Translations under genes and position numbers: made by a program
Assembly: GCA_965661005.1 (NCBI GenBank)
Contig: CBFICB010000004.1
Span: 124,001-188,000 of the forward strand
Reading direction: 5' to 3'
Origin: UBA5109 sp965661005
GTDB taxonomy: Bacteria; Pseudomonadota; Gammaproteobacteria; Pseudomonadales; Pseudohongiellaceae
Length of the DNA stretch: 64,000 nt
Notes under the pieces: generated by a model
What the model was told of the DNA's origin: nothing
Databases searched by the model: none
The model's input: only the letters and a program-made list of their open reading frames with translations
Part shown: piece after piece, positions 1 through 8,457 of the stretch
Layout of the letters: every line of letters starts with the position of its first letter
How positions within the stretch are numbered: the stretch's first letter is position 1

Positions 1-182
1 CGATGGATTTGTCTTCTCGGGCGCCTTGGTCAGACGTTGAGCTCAGGCTGGTCTGTTTTCTAGACTGGGTTCGCTTCAGAAATCATTTCAGTCTAAAGAG
101 CTTTCCGAAACTATTGGCCTTTATGGAAAACATGGAAACGCATCAACCTTTTGTTGAAACGACAATAGTTGATAATACTTAA
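1..182 (+). CDS. Glutathione S-transferase family protein, C-terminal end (partial)
   Basis: An open frame enters from the left edge and ends at TAA 180-182. About 59 residues are visible. They contain LVCFLDWVRFRNHF followed by SFPKLLAFMENMETHQPF and a final VETTIVDNT. This matches the usual end of the GST all-alpha C-terminal domain (aromatic-rich helix, FPKL, then a Pro-Phe and T-x-V tail). The thiol-binding N-terminal domain lies outside the window, so the substrate class cannot be judged. It converges on yciK with only 15 bases between the stops and no visible terminator. Confidence 0.65.
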   Translation, partial: MDLSSRAPWSDVELRLVCFLDWVRFRNHFSLKSFPKLLAFMENMETHQPFVETTIVDNT

Positions 183-197
183 AACTTATTTTTAAAA

Positions 198-938
198 TCA
201 TTGAGCATCAAGCTGTTTGCCGTTTTCGAACTGGCTGTCCTTGCCCATCAAGTATAAATAAAGCGGCATAATATCTTCAGGTTTTGGCAGGTTTACCGGG
301 TTTTCTCCTGGGAAAGCCTGGCTACGCATTTTAGTCGCTGTAGCGCCAGGGTTTATTGTGTTAACTCTGATGCTTGAGGTGTTTTCCAACTCTAAAAATA
401 ACACTTGAGCCAATGCTTCAGTAGCGGCCTTAGAAACGGAATAAGCACCCCAGTAAGCATAAGGTTTTCGACCAGCTCCAGAAGAGGTAAATACAATTGA
501 GGCTGTATCTGCTTCTTGCAGCAAAGGCAGGCAGTATTTTGTCAAAGCGAATTGGGCGTTTAGATTGGTTTGAATGACCTGATTCCAGGTTGTCAGATTA
601 TAAGTTTGAATGGGTGTTAATGAACCCAGTATAGAGGCGTTATTAAGTAAGCCATCCAGTCTTCCAAACTCCGAATGAATACTGTTGACGAGCTCCTGGT
701 ATTTTTCTTCATTGGCTTCAATCAAGTCAAAAGGCGTTATAGCCGCCTGAGGGTGGCCTGCGCGTTCAATTTCATCATAAACCTGTTCCAGTCTCTCAAC
801 ATTGCGCCCCATTAGAATGACGGTGGCCCCGTGTTCAGCATAAGCAAGGGCGGCAGCTTTGCCAATTCCTGAACCTGCACCACTGACCAGTATAATTTTA
901 TTTTTTAGTAAATCTGAAGGAGCTTGGTAATCAAACAT
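198..938 (-). CDS. yciK: YciK-family short-chain dehydrogenase/reductase
   Basis: This is a 246-residue single-domain SDR oxidoreductase, the usual family length. Visible features are the nucleotide-binding glycine motif SGAGSGIG (residues 19-26), NNAS near 99-102, Ser152/Ser153 and the catalytic Y-x3-K pair Tyr166/Lys170 in AYSVSK. R45 in the second strand region suggests NADP preference, which is inference. The physiological substrate of YciK is not established. It is the last gene of a leftward group with the phosphatase (24 bases upstream) and ubiG, an order also known from Pseudomonas. That conserved order supports the YciK call over a generic SDR. Confidence 0.85.
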   Translation of the reverse strand: MFDYQAPSDLLKNKIILVSGAGSGIGKAAALAYAEHGATVILMGRNVERLEQVYDEIERAGHPQAAITPFDLIEANEEKYQELVNSIHSEFGRLDGLLNNASILGSLTPIQTYNLTTWNQVIQTNLNAQFALTKYCLPLLQEADTASIVFTSSGAGRKPYAYWGAYSVSKAATEALAQVLFLELENTSSIRVNTINPGATATKMRSQAFPGENPVNLPKPEDIMPLYLYLMGKDSQFENGKQLDAQ

Positions 939-962
939 GCTTTTCTCAGTTAAAGTCAGGCT

Positions 963-1619
963 TTAGTTAAATAATAAAGAGGCAATTTGTTCTGGAGAAT
1001 CAACGATCACATCCGGCTTCCAATCCTGTAGTTGGATATGCTTAGGGAAATATCCCCAACTTACCGCGATAGTCTTGATCCCGGCATTTTTTCCTGCATC
1101 AATATCACGCTTATGATCACCAACATAAATGCATTCTTCGGGAGCGCATTCCAGTTTTTTGCAGGCCAATAATAAACTTTCAGGAGAGGGTTTGGCCTGG
1201 CTAACATGATCGGCACAAACAATTAGAGCGGCGCTTTGCATTGCCGAAAAGTTTTGTAATAAAGGCGTAGTAAAACGTGAGGGCTTATTAGTAACAACAC
1301 CCCATTGAAAGTTTTCACTATTAATTCTTTGTAAGAGCTCTGGGATGCCATCAAATAATTCAGCTTCGGTTTCAGGAATTTTTATGGCGTATAAATCAAG
1401 TAATTCCTGTAAATAGTTATCAAAATCTTCATGGGTCTCATCAATGGCAAAACCTAGCTTTATCAAAGCTCTGGCGCCATCAGAAACGGTCTCTTTTACT
1501 TTGGAATGATCAACTTTATCTCTGCCATATTGTTGCAGAAGCTGATTAAGTACCTGAGTGAAATCTTTGGCTGTATCCAACAGGGTGCCATCGAGATCAA
1601 AAAGAACATGTTTACTCAC
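963..1619 (-). CDS. mupP: HAD-family phosphatase, MupP/Gph-like
   Basis: This 218-residue haloacid dehalogenase hydrolase has motif I DLDGTLLDT (nucleophile Asp8, acid Asp10), motif II Thr110-Asn111, motif III Lys143 in AKPSP and motif IV VGDHKRD (Asp168, Asp172). A helical cap lies between motifs I and II. The family includes phosphoglycolate phosphatase (Gph) and MupP, the N-acetylmuramic acid 6-phosphate phosphatase of peptidoglycan recycling in Pseudomonas. The ubiG-mupP-yciK order seen here is the Pseudomonas mupP context, so MupP is the better guess. Sequence alone does not exclude Gph. The start is 16 bases downstream of the ubiG stop. Confidence 0.75.
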   Translation of the reverse strand: MSKHVLFDLDGTLLDTAKDFTQVLNQLLQQYGRDKVDHSKVKETVSDGARALIKLGFAIDETHEDFDNYLQELLDLYAIKIPETEAELFDGIPELLQRINSENFQWGVVTNKPSRFTTPLLQNFSAMQSAALIVCADHVSQAKPSPESLLLACKKLECAPEECIYVGDHKRDIDAGKNAGIKTIAVSWGYFPKHIQLQDWKPDVIVDSPEQIASLLFN

Positions 1620-1635
1620 AAAGACTCTAACTCTA

Positions 1636-2346
1636 TTAAGTTTTATTCAAATACATTAAATAATTAACATCGACATTATCGGATAAGCGATACTTTTTGG
1701 TAAACGGGTTATAAGTCATGCCCGTTAGAGTATCTAGTTCCAGAGAAGCATCCCGTGCGTATTTTGCTAATTCTGAAGGGCGAATAAATTTTTGATAGTC
1801 ATGCGTTCCTTTGGGTAGCATCTGCAGTATATATTCTGCACCAAGAATGGCAAAAAGATAAGATTTTGGATTACGGTTGATCGTCGATACAAACAAGTGA
1901 CCACCTGGTTTAAGTAGACGATGGCAAGCTTTTAGGATGGATCCAGGATCAGGTACATGCTCCAGCATCTCCAGGCATGTCACCACATCATATTTACCTG
2001 AATATTCTTCGGCAAATTTTTCTGCTGAAGATTGCTGATAGTCTATTTCAAGTTGGCTTTCAAGCAAATGCAGTCTAGCAACAGCTAAAGGCGCTTCTCC
2101 CATATCGATCCCGGTCACTTGAGCGCCTCTGTGAGCCATTGCTTCCGTAAGAATGCCTCCACCACAACCGATATCCAGGACTTGAAGCTGCGCAAGGTTA
2201 ATTTTTGAATCAATAAAACTCAATCGCAGAGGGTTAATGTCGTGCAGGGGTTTGAATTCGTTATTTCGATCCCACCAGCGTGAGGCCAGAGCTTCAAACT
2301 TGGCTATTTCGCTGTGATCGACATTGGCATTTGTGGCTTTAGTCAA
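1636..2346 (-). CDS. ubiG: Ubiquinone biosynthesis O-methyltransferase UbiG
   Basis: This class I SAM-dependent methyltransferase performs the two O-methylation steps of ubiquinone synthesis. It is 236 residues, the normal length. The SAM motif VLDIGCGGG sits at 56-64, followed by the acidic ribose-binding GIDMGEAPL. The UbiG signature continues through CLEMLEHVPDP and STINRNPKSY. The N-terminal HSEIAKFEALASRWWD is typical of UbiG. It is the first gene of the leftward ubiG-mupP-yciK group. The mtaD gene lies 36 bases upstream on the same strand, so all four may be cotranscribed. Confidence 0.95.
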   Translation of the reverse strand: MTKATNANVDHSEIAKFEALASRWWDRNNEFKPLHDINPLRLSFIDSKINLAQLQVLDIGCGGGILTEAMAHRGAQVTGIDMGEAPLAVARLHLLESQLEIDYQQSSAEKFAEEYSGKYDVVTCLEMLEHVPDPGSILKACHRLLKPGGHLFVSTINRNPKSYLFAILGAEYILQMLPKGTHDYQKFIRPSELAKYARDASLELDTLTGMTYNPFTKKYRLSDNVDVNYLMYLNKT

Positions 2347-2382
2347 GAAATGTTCCTTTAAGTCTTTATGGGTTAAAGCAGT

Positions 2383-3744
2383 TTAAGCTGCCTGAATTTT
2401 TGCAGCCCAATGATGCGCTTTTTCTTTCAGAATTTCTGAATTGGTATTGATCAATTTTCCGTCTTCAACATTTAGCTGTCCAGCCACCCAAACGTGACTC
2501 ACTTGTGAGGCTTGTGCACTGTAAACCAAAGTGGACACAGGATCATATACGGGACTGGTGTTGATATGGTTTAGATTGACCGCTGTTATGTCAGCAAATT
2601 TTCCAGACTCTAGCGTACCAATATGATCTGACAAACCCATTTGTTCTGCTCCATTTACGGTAGCCATAGTCAGGACATCCCAGGCAGATAAACAACTTGC
2701 ATCTTCGGAGTAGCCTTTACCTATCAAGGCTGCAAGGCGCATTTCATTAAGCATATTGAGCTCGTTATTACTGGCGCAACCATCAGTACCAAGTGCAACA
2801 TTTACCCCCGCTGAACTTAGTTTATAGGAAGGACAAAAACCACTGGACAGCTTCAAGTTAGAAGCAGGGCAATGGACGACAGAAACGCCACTATCGGCGA
2901 GCAACTGTATTTCTTCATCATCAAGTTGTGTCATATGGACACATTGTAGATTTGGAATTAATAAACCCAAGTTTTGCAAACGTTTAAGGGGTCTCTGGCC
3001 GCTTTTTGCAATTTCGTCTTCAATTTCCTGGGATGTTTCATGGACATGCATATGAATATTTATGTCCAGTTCATTAGCCAGCGTAGCAATTTTCTGCAGG
3101 GGTTCATCCGAAACAGTGTAAGGAGCATGAGGCCCAAACCCCACATAGATATGATCGTTGTTTTTGTAGTTGTCGTGCAGCTCCATTGCCTTATGAATAT
3201 ATTCTTCTGGGTTTTGTGCCCATATGGTTGGGAAATCCAGCACTGGAGCAGCAAGGTGTGCGCGAATATTGTGTTTAATCGCCGTCTTGGCAACATGATC
3301 AGGAAAGAAGTACATATCGGTAAAGCTGGTTGTGCCTGCAAGAAGCATTTCGGCGATGGCCAGTTCCGTGCCATCACTGACAAATTCTTCGCTGACCCAA
3401 AGTCCTTCAGCAGGCCATATTTTCTCTTCCAACCATGACTTTAGAGTTAAATCGTCTGCGAAACCTTTGAATAAACTCATCGCAGCATGGCCATGAGAAT
3501 TAATTAAACCGGGTATTACAACATGCTCATCTAGTTGATAAATGTTGCTACTACGAAAATATTTTTCAGCTTCTTCATTGGGCAGGATTTCTCTAATTAA
3601 ATTATGTTGAATAATCAGACTGTGATTTTCAAGAACTAAGCCCTGATCTGTCATGGGAATCAACCATTTGGTTTTAATGATTGAATCGACTTCTTGACGG
3701 CTTTCAGAGTCTTGATTAGATGACATAAAAGATTGATTAGACAT
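2383..3744 (-). CDS. mtaD: TRZ/ATZ-family amidohydrolase, 5-methylthioadenosine/S-adenosylhomocysteine deaminase-like
   Basis: This 453-residue metal-dependent amidohydrolase has the metal ligands expected of the cytosine deaminase/MtaD branch: SHGH (His84, His86), MHVHE (His233-His235), a His near 270 in CVHM and LGTDGCASNN (Asp321). The family deaminates methylthioadenosine or S-adenosylhomocysteine to the inosine analogues. In Pseudomonas the same gene lies beside ubiG and gyrA, which supports the call. The start at 3744 gives MSNQSFM; a second ATG six codons later is possible. It is transcribed away from gyrA across a 249-base divergent gap. Confidence 0.85.
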   Translation of the reverse strand: MSNQSFMSSNQDSESRQEVDSIIKTKWLIPMTDQGLVLENHSLIIQHNLIREILPNEEAEKYFRSSNIYQLDEHVVIPGLINSHGHAAMSLFKGFADDLTLKSWLEEKIWPAEGLWVSEEFVSDGTELAIAEMLLAGTTSFTDMYFFPDHVAKTAIKHNIRAHLAAPVLDFPTIWAQNPEEYIHKAMELHDNYKNNDHIYVGFGPHAPYTVSDEPLQKIATLANELDINIHMHVHETSQEIEDEIAKSGQRPLKRLQNLGLLIPNLQCVHMTQLDDEEIQLLADSGVSVVHCPASNLKLSSGFCPSYKLSSAGVNVALGTDGCASNNELNMLNEMRLAALIGKGYSEDASCLSAWDVLTMATVNGAEQMGLSDHIGTLESGKFADITAVNLNHINTSPVYDPVSTLVYSAQASQVSHVWVAGQLNVEDGKLINTNSEILKEKAHHWAAKIQAA

Positions 3745-3865
3745 TATTAATTGCTGTTGGCGGGAGTATACCGATAATTAGCCAAAGTAGGTACTTTGAT
3801 AATTCTTCCTTCAAGCCCATTTTTAGGCCTTTTTATCGCCAATTTATAGTCATGTTTTAGCGCAG

Positions 3866-3892
3866 TTTACACTGTCAGTTGAGGCCTAGAAT
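3866..3892 (+). promoter_or_regulatory. Candidate gyrA promoter
   Basis: TTTACA (3866-3871) and TAGAAT (3887-3892) are separated by 15 bases in the divergent mtaD/gyrA gap. A second TAGAAT lies at 3897-3902. The spacing is short for sigma-70, so this is tentative. The rest of the 249-base gap shows no gene. Confidence 0.3.
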
Positions 3893-3993
3893 ATGCTAGA
3901 ATTTAGCCCATTAAATTAGTCATTTTTTAATCGGCCAAAAGTCTACAAGAAGAACATTGCTGGCAGGTTAAATTAGGGGACAAAAAGTATTAT

Positions 3994-6714
3994 ATGTCAG
4001 ATATTATCGATCAAAATGACGGTGAGAACGGCGGTCAGATTCAGTCAGTTACCATAGAAAATGAAATGCGCCAGTCCTATCTGGATTACGCCATGAGCGT
4101 GATTGTCGGTAGGGCACTTCCTGATGTTAGGGATGGCCTCAAACCTGTGCACAGACGCGTGCTGTTCGCGATGAATGTGCTTTCAAACGATTACAACAAA
4201 CCCTATAAAAAATCTGCACGTGTTGTCGGTGATGTAATCGGTAAATATCACCCGCATGGTGACTCTGCTGTATACGAAACCATCGTTCGTATGGCGCAGG
4301 ATTTTTCTTTGCGTTATCCCCTGGTAGATGGGCAAGGCAATTTCGGTTCTATCGATGGGGATTCTGCTGCGGCTATGCGTTATACCGAAATCCGCATGAA
4401 AAAAATCGCTCATGATTTATTGGCGGATTTAGATAAAGAGACGGTAGATTTTTCAGAAAACTATGACGGTACAGAACTCATCCCTGATGTTTTGCCTACC
4501 CGTGTGCCTAATCTGCTTATTAATGGTTCTTCAGGGATAGCCGTTGGTATGGCAACTAATATTCCACCGCATAACCTCAAAGAAGTCATCAATGCGACTT
4601 TTGCTTTACTGGATAACGAAAATATTGAAATTGATGAGTTAATGCAGCATATACAAGGCCCGGACTTTCCTACTGCAGCCATCATCAATGGCCGCGCTGG
4701 AATTGTTCAAGCCTACCGTACAGGACGTGGCAAAATTTATATGCGCGCACGGGCTGTTATTGAAGAAAACGAAAAAACTGGCAGACAAACCATCATTGTC
4801 AGTGAGATTCCCTATCAATTAAATAAGGCGCGTTTAATAGAGCGTATCGCTGAACTGGTTAAAGAAAAGAAACTTGAAGGCATTAGTGAGCTTAGAGATG
4901 AATCAGATAAGGATGGCTTGCGTATTGTTATTGAATTACGAAAGGGTGAAGTCGGCGATGTGGTATTAAACAATCTTTTTTCTCAAACCCAAATGCAAAT
5001 GGTGTTTGGCATAAATATGGTTGCATTGGTTGACGGTCAGCCAAAAATTCTGAACTTAAAAGAGATACTTGATGCTTTTATTCAGCACCGACGTGAAGTT
5101 GTCACTCGCCGCACTGTCTACTTGTTGCGCAAAGCCAGAGAAAGGGGACATATCCTGGAAGGTCTAGCTGTAGCGCTGGCTAATATTGACGCTGTGATTG
5201 AGCTGATTAAAACTTCTCCAAGTTCATCCGAAGCTAAAGAAAAACTTCTGGCCCGAGGCTGGAGTTCTGAAGGTGTACTAGCGATGTTGGGTTCTGACCC
5301 GGATGTTTGCCGACCTGATCATCTACCGGAACAATATGGTTTAAAAGAAAATGAATACTTCCTGTCTCCCGACCAGGCTCAGGCGATACTGGAATTACGA
5401 TTACACAGACTGACAGGGCTTGAGCAAGAAAAGCTTATTAATGACTATAAAGAGCTGTTAAAACAAATAACGGAGTACTTGGAAATTCTGGCGAATAACA
5501 GCCGCTTGATAGAGGTGATTCGTAAAGAGCTAGAAGAAATAAATGAAAATTATGGTGATGAAAGACGCACTGAGATTCAGGATTCTCAGCACGACCTGAC
5601 CATTGAAGACCTGATTACTGAAGAAGACAGAGTGGTGACTATTTCCCAGACGGGTTATGCCAAAAGTCAGCCGCTGTCAGATTATCAAGCCCAACGTCGT
5701 GGCGGGCGTGGTAAAGCCGCAGCTACCGTGAAGGAAGAAGATTTTGTTGAGCACTTATTAGTTGCCAGCAGCCATGATACTTTGTTGTGTTTCACGACGA
5801 CCGGCAAAGTTTTTTGGATAAAAGTATTCCATATTCCAGTCGCCTCAAGAACAGCTCGAGGCAAACCTATTGTTAATATTCTGCCTTTGGAAGAAGGTGA
5901 GAATATCACCAGCATGTTACCAATTCGGGAATATCCCGAAAATGAGTACGTGTTTATGGCAACCTCTAATGGAACCGTTAAAAAAGTAGCCTTAACTAAT
6001 TTCGCTCGCCAGCGAAGTGTCGGTTTACGGGCGATTGAATTGGATGAAGGGGATACTTTGGTAAAAACGGCTATTACTAATGGTGAGAAAGATGTTCTGT
6101 TGTATAGCAGTTCCGGCAGAGCTGCTCGTTTTAATGAAAGTGCTGTGCGTGCAATGGGCAGAACAGCTCGCGGTGTCAGAGGCATTAGACTTGAAGAAGG
6201 TCACCATATGGTGGATATGATCATTCCTGAAGATAGTGGTCAGATACTCGCGGTGAGTGAAAATGGATATGGCAAAAGAACTTCGGTGGAAGACTTTCCT
6301 TGTAAAGGGCGCGGAGGTAAAGGCGTTATCGGCATGAAAACCGGCGACCGAAATGGTGCTATTGTAGGTGCCGTGCAGGTGTTCGAGGGCGATGAAATCA
6401 TGTTGATCAGTGATAAGGGTACCTTGGTCAGAACACGAACTGATGAAATTTCTTCTCAGGGCAGAAATACACAGGGCGTTAGACTCATTAAATTAAAAGA
6501 GGGTGAAAGCCTGGTTGGTCTGGAGCGTATTGAAGAGCCTGATGAAGAACCGGTCTATGATGAGGAAGTTGATGGCGAGTCTGGAGAGGCAAAAAAAGAA
6601 CCAGTTGATGGTGCTGAGGGTATAGCAGAAAAACAGTCTGAAGAAAATGCAGAAATGGACTCTAAAGAAGACGCTGCTTCTGATGAAGATAGCCCTCCAG
6701 TAGACGATGAATGA
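3994..6714 (+). CDS. gyrA: DNA gyrase subunit A
   Basis: GyrA is the DNA-cleaving subunit of gyrase (A2B2), which introduces negative supercoils. It has 906 residues. The catalytic pair is Arg129-Tyr130 in AMRYTE. The quinolone-resistance region reads HPHGDSAVYETIVRM, with Ser91 and Glu95 at the positions of E. coli Ser83 and Asp87; an acidic residue at the second position is a normal wild-type variant. The GyrA-box QRRGGRG lies near 570 at the start of the C-terminal beta-pinwheel. The last 60 or so residues are a long Glu/Asp-rich tail. The stop overlaps the next gene by 8 bases, indicating translational coupling. Confidence 0.98.
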   Translation: MSDIIDQNDGENGGQIQSVTIENEMRQSYLDYAMSVIVGRALPDVRDGLKPVHRRVLFAMNVLSNDYNKPYKKSARVVGDVIGKYHPHGDSAVYETIVRMAQDFSLRYPLVDGQGNFGSIDGDSAAAMRYTEIRMKKIAHDLLADLDKETVDFSENYDGTELIPDVLPTRVPNLLINGSSGIAVGMATNIPPHNLKEVINATFALLDNENIEIDELMQHIQGPDFPTAAIINGRAGIVQAYRTGRGKIYMRARAVIEENEKTGRQTIIVSEIPYQLNKARLIERIAELVKEKKLEGISELRDESDKDGLRIVIELRKGEVGDVVLNNLFSQTQMQMVFGINMVALVDGQPKILNLKEILDAFIQHRREVVTRRTVYLLRKARERGHILEGLAVALANIDAVIELIKTSPSSSEAKEKLLARGWSSEGVLAMLGSDPDVCRPDHLPEQYGLKENEYFLSPDQAQAILELRLHRLTGLEQEKLINDYKELLKQITEYLEILANNSRLIEVIRKELEEINENYGDERRTEIQDSQHDLTIEDLITEEDRVVTISQTGYAKSQPLSDYQAQRRGGRGKAAATVKEEDFVEHLLVASSHDTLLCFTTTGKVFWIKVFHIPVASRTARGKPIVNILPLEEGENITSMLPIREYPENEYVFMATSNGTVKKVALTNFARQRSVGLRAIELDEGDTLVKTAITNGEKDVLLYSSSGRAARFNESAVRAMGRTARGVRGIRLEEGHHMVDMIIPEDSGQILAVSENGYGKRTSVEDFPCKGRGGKGVIGMKTGDRNGAIVGAVQVFEGDEIMLISDKGTLVRTRTDEISSQGRNTQGVRLIKLKEGESLVGLERIEEPDEEPVYDEEVDGESGEAKKEPVDGAEGIAEKQSEENAEMDSKEDAASDEDSPPVDDE

Positions 6715-8455
6715 TATTAGCACGGACCTGCCAGTTGCATACTTGGGTCCAGAAGGCACATATTCACACAGCGCTCTAATTCGGTATTTCGGCACAGAAC
6801 AGTCCGGTCTTCCCCTGGCGACTATTGAAGATGTTTTCACTAGTGTAGAAGTTGGAGACTGTGATTACGCGATAGTTCCTGTGGAAAATTCGTCTGAAGG
6901 TTCAGTGACGGCTACACTGGATTGTTTCAATAAGAGCTCGCTGGTCATTTGTGGCGAGATTTCGTTACGTATAAAGCATGTTTTGCTCGGTAACGCTCAG
7001 CTAAGCAAACAAAACGTGAAAAAAATCGTTTCTCACCAGCAGTCTTTGGGTCAATGTCGGCAATGGTTGGATCAGCATTTTCCTGACATAGACCGGGTGC
7101 CGGTAAGTAGCAATGCCGAAGCTGCCCTTATGGCTTCCCAGGATTCCGGTGTTGCTGCTATAGCGAGCAAATCTGCTGCAAAAATATATCAGCTCTCGAT
7201 TCTGGAAAAGGATATTGAAGACGCAGCCGATAATACAACTCGTTTCCTGGTCATCAGTAAAAAGTATCAGGCCCAACCCAGTGCCAACAGCTCTGATGAC
7301 AAGACCTCCCTAATTGTTACTATCTACAATGAGCCTGGCGCATTATTGAAAGTCCTGCAGCCTTTACAACAATATTCCGTGAATATGAGTAAATTGGAAT
7401 CCAGGCCTTCAGGTAAAGAGGCCTGGTCTTACAGCTTTTATATTGATGTGGATGGTCACCAACTGGATTCCAATGTTGCCTCTGCTTTAGCGGCACTTAA
7501 GCAGCCAAAAATTAATGTCAAAATTTTAGGTTCATACCCTGTTTCGGGTTTGATCCACAGTGAACAGAAGAGAGCGTTAAGCGAGCCAGCCTTATTGAAC
7601 AAAAAGATAGTCATTATTGGTCTCGGCCTCATTGGAGGTTCTGTTGCCAGAGCGCTAGCAGATAGAGGACTAACAGATCAGGTATGGGCTGTAGGTAAGA
7701 ATATAGAAGCCCTGCAGCAAGCCAAAGCCAAAGGGGTTATTACTGATTACAGCACTGAACTTGAGCCTTTTTGCTCCGATGCAGACTTAATACTGATAGC
7801 GGTGCCGGGTTTGAGTGTTACTCCCGTTATGCAGGGTTTGGTGAAACTCGTTAAAGATGACTGTGTCATTACAGATGTTTCAAGCGTTAAGCAATCGACT
7901 GTAGATGCTGCAATCAGTGCTTTTGGAGAACTGCCAGTAAATCTTGTGCCCGGGCATCCCATCGCTGGTTCAGAGAAAAGCGGTTATAAAGCTGCAAGGC
8001 CTGACTTGTTTGAACGTAAAAAAGTCATTCTGACACCTTTAGCTGAAACCAGTAAATCAGCCCTCGAACTAGTGAGTAGTTTATGGCGTGAACTCGATGC
8101 TGAGGTTCTGGAAATGCCAATCCAACAGCATGATGTAATCTTGGCCGCCACAAGCCATTTGCCGCATTTGCTGGCATTTGCCTTGGTTGACTCACTTTCA
8201 CAGCAGGGGAGCAGCGATGAAATATTTCGTTATGCAGCTGGCGGTTTTAGAGACTTCACGCGCATTGCGGCAAGTGACCCAGAAATGTGGAGAGATATTT
8301 TTTTGAGCAATACTGATGCTATTTGCGCTATTCTTGAAACCTTTGAATCTGATATGGCTGGATTTAAACAGGCAATAGAAGCTGGCGATGGTGAAGAAAT
8401 CAAAAAAGTATTAACACGAGTTAAACAATCCAGAGAAAAATTTCTTTTTAATTAA
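6707..8455 (+). CDS. Fused prephenate dehydratase-ACT-prephenate dehydrogenase (PheA-TyrA), no chorismate mutase domain
   Basis: The 582-residue protein has three parts. Residues 9-185 are prephenate dehydratase (VAYLGPEGTYSHSA, VPVENSSEGSV, and the catalytic TRF at 178-180). Residues 200-280 are a regulatory ACT domain with GALL (211-214) and ESRP (231-234), ending in LGSYP as PheA proteins do. Residues 299-582 are a TyrA dehydrogenase with Rossmann motif GLGLIGGS (305-312), GHPIAGSEKSG and SHLPHLLA. It should convert prephenate both to phenylpyruvate and, with NAD(P)+, to 4-hydroxyphenylpyruvate. Gammaproteobacterial PheA usually begins with an AroQ chorismate mutase domain, and this one starts directly at the dehydratase. 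serC and hisC, found here in Pseudomonas, are also absent. It overlaps gyrA by 8 bases and ends 2 bases before aroA. Confidence 0.9.
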   Translation: MNDISTDLPVAYLGPEGTYSHSALIRYFGTEQSGLPLATIEDVFTSVEVGDCDYAIVPVENSSEGSVTATLDCFNKSSLVICGEISLRIKHVLLGNAQLSKQNVKKIVSHQQSLGQCRQWLDQHFPDIDRVPVSSNAEAALMASQDSGVAAIASKSAAKIYQLSILEKDIEDAADNTTRFLVISKKYQAQPSANSSDDKTSLIVTIYNEPGALLKVLQPLQQYSVNMSKLESRPSGKEAWSYSFYIDVDGHQLDSNVASALAALKQPKINVKILGSYPVSGLIHSEQKRALSEPALLNKKIVIIGLGLIGGSVARALADRGLTDQVWAVGKNIEALQQAKAKGVITDYSTELEPFCSDADLILIAVPGLSVTPVMQGLVKLVKDDCVITDVSSVKQSTVDAAISAFGELPVNLVPGHPIAGSEKSGYKAARPDLFERKKVILTPLAETSKSALELVSSLWRELDAEVLEMPIQQHDVILAATSHLPHLLAFALVDSLSQQGSSDEIFRYAAGGFRDFTRIAASDPEMWRDIFLSNTDAICAILETFESDMAGFKQAIEAGDGEEIKKVLTRVKQSREKFLFN

Positions 8456-8457
8456 TC

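Noticed and set aside
5685..6185. 166-codon leftward frame inside gyrA
   Set aside because: It lies antisense to the conserved GyrA C-terminal domain and has no recognisable motif or ribosome-binding site.
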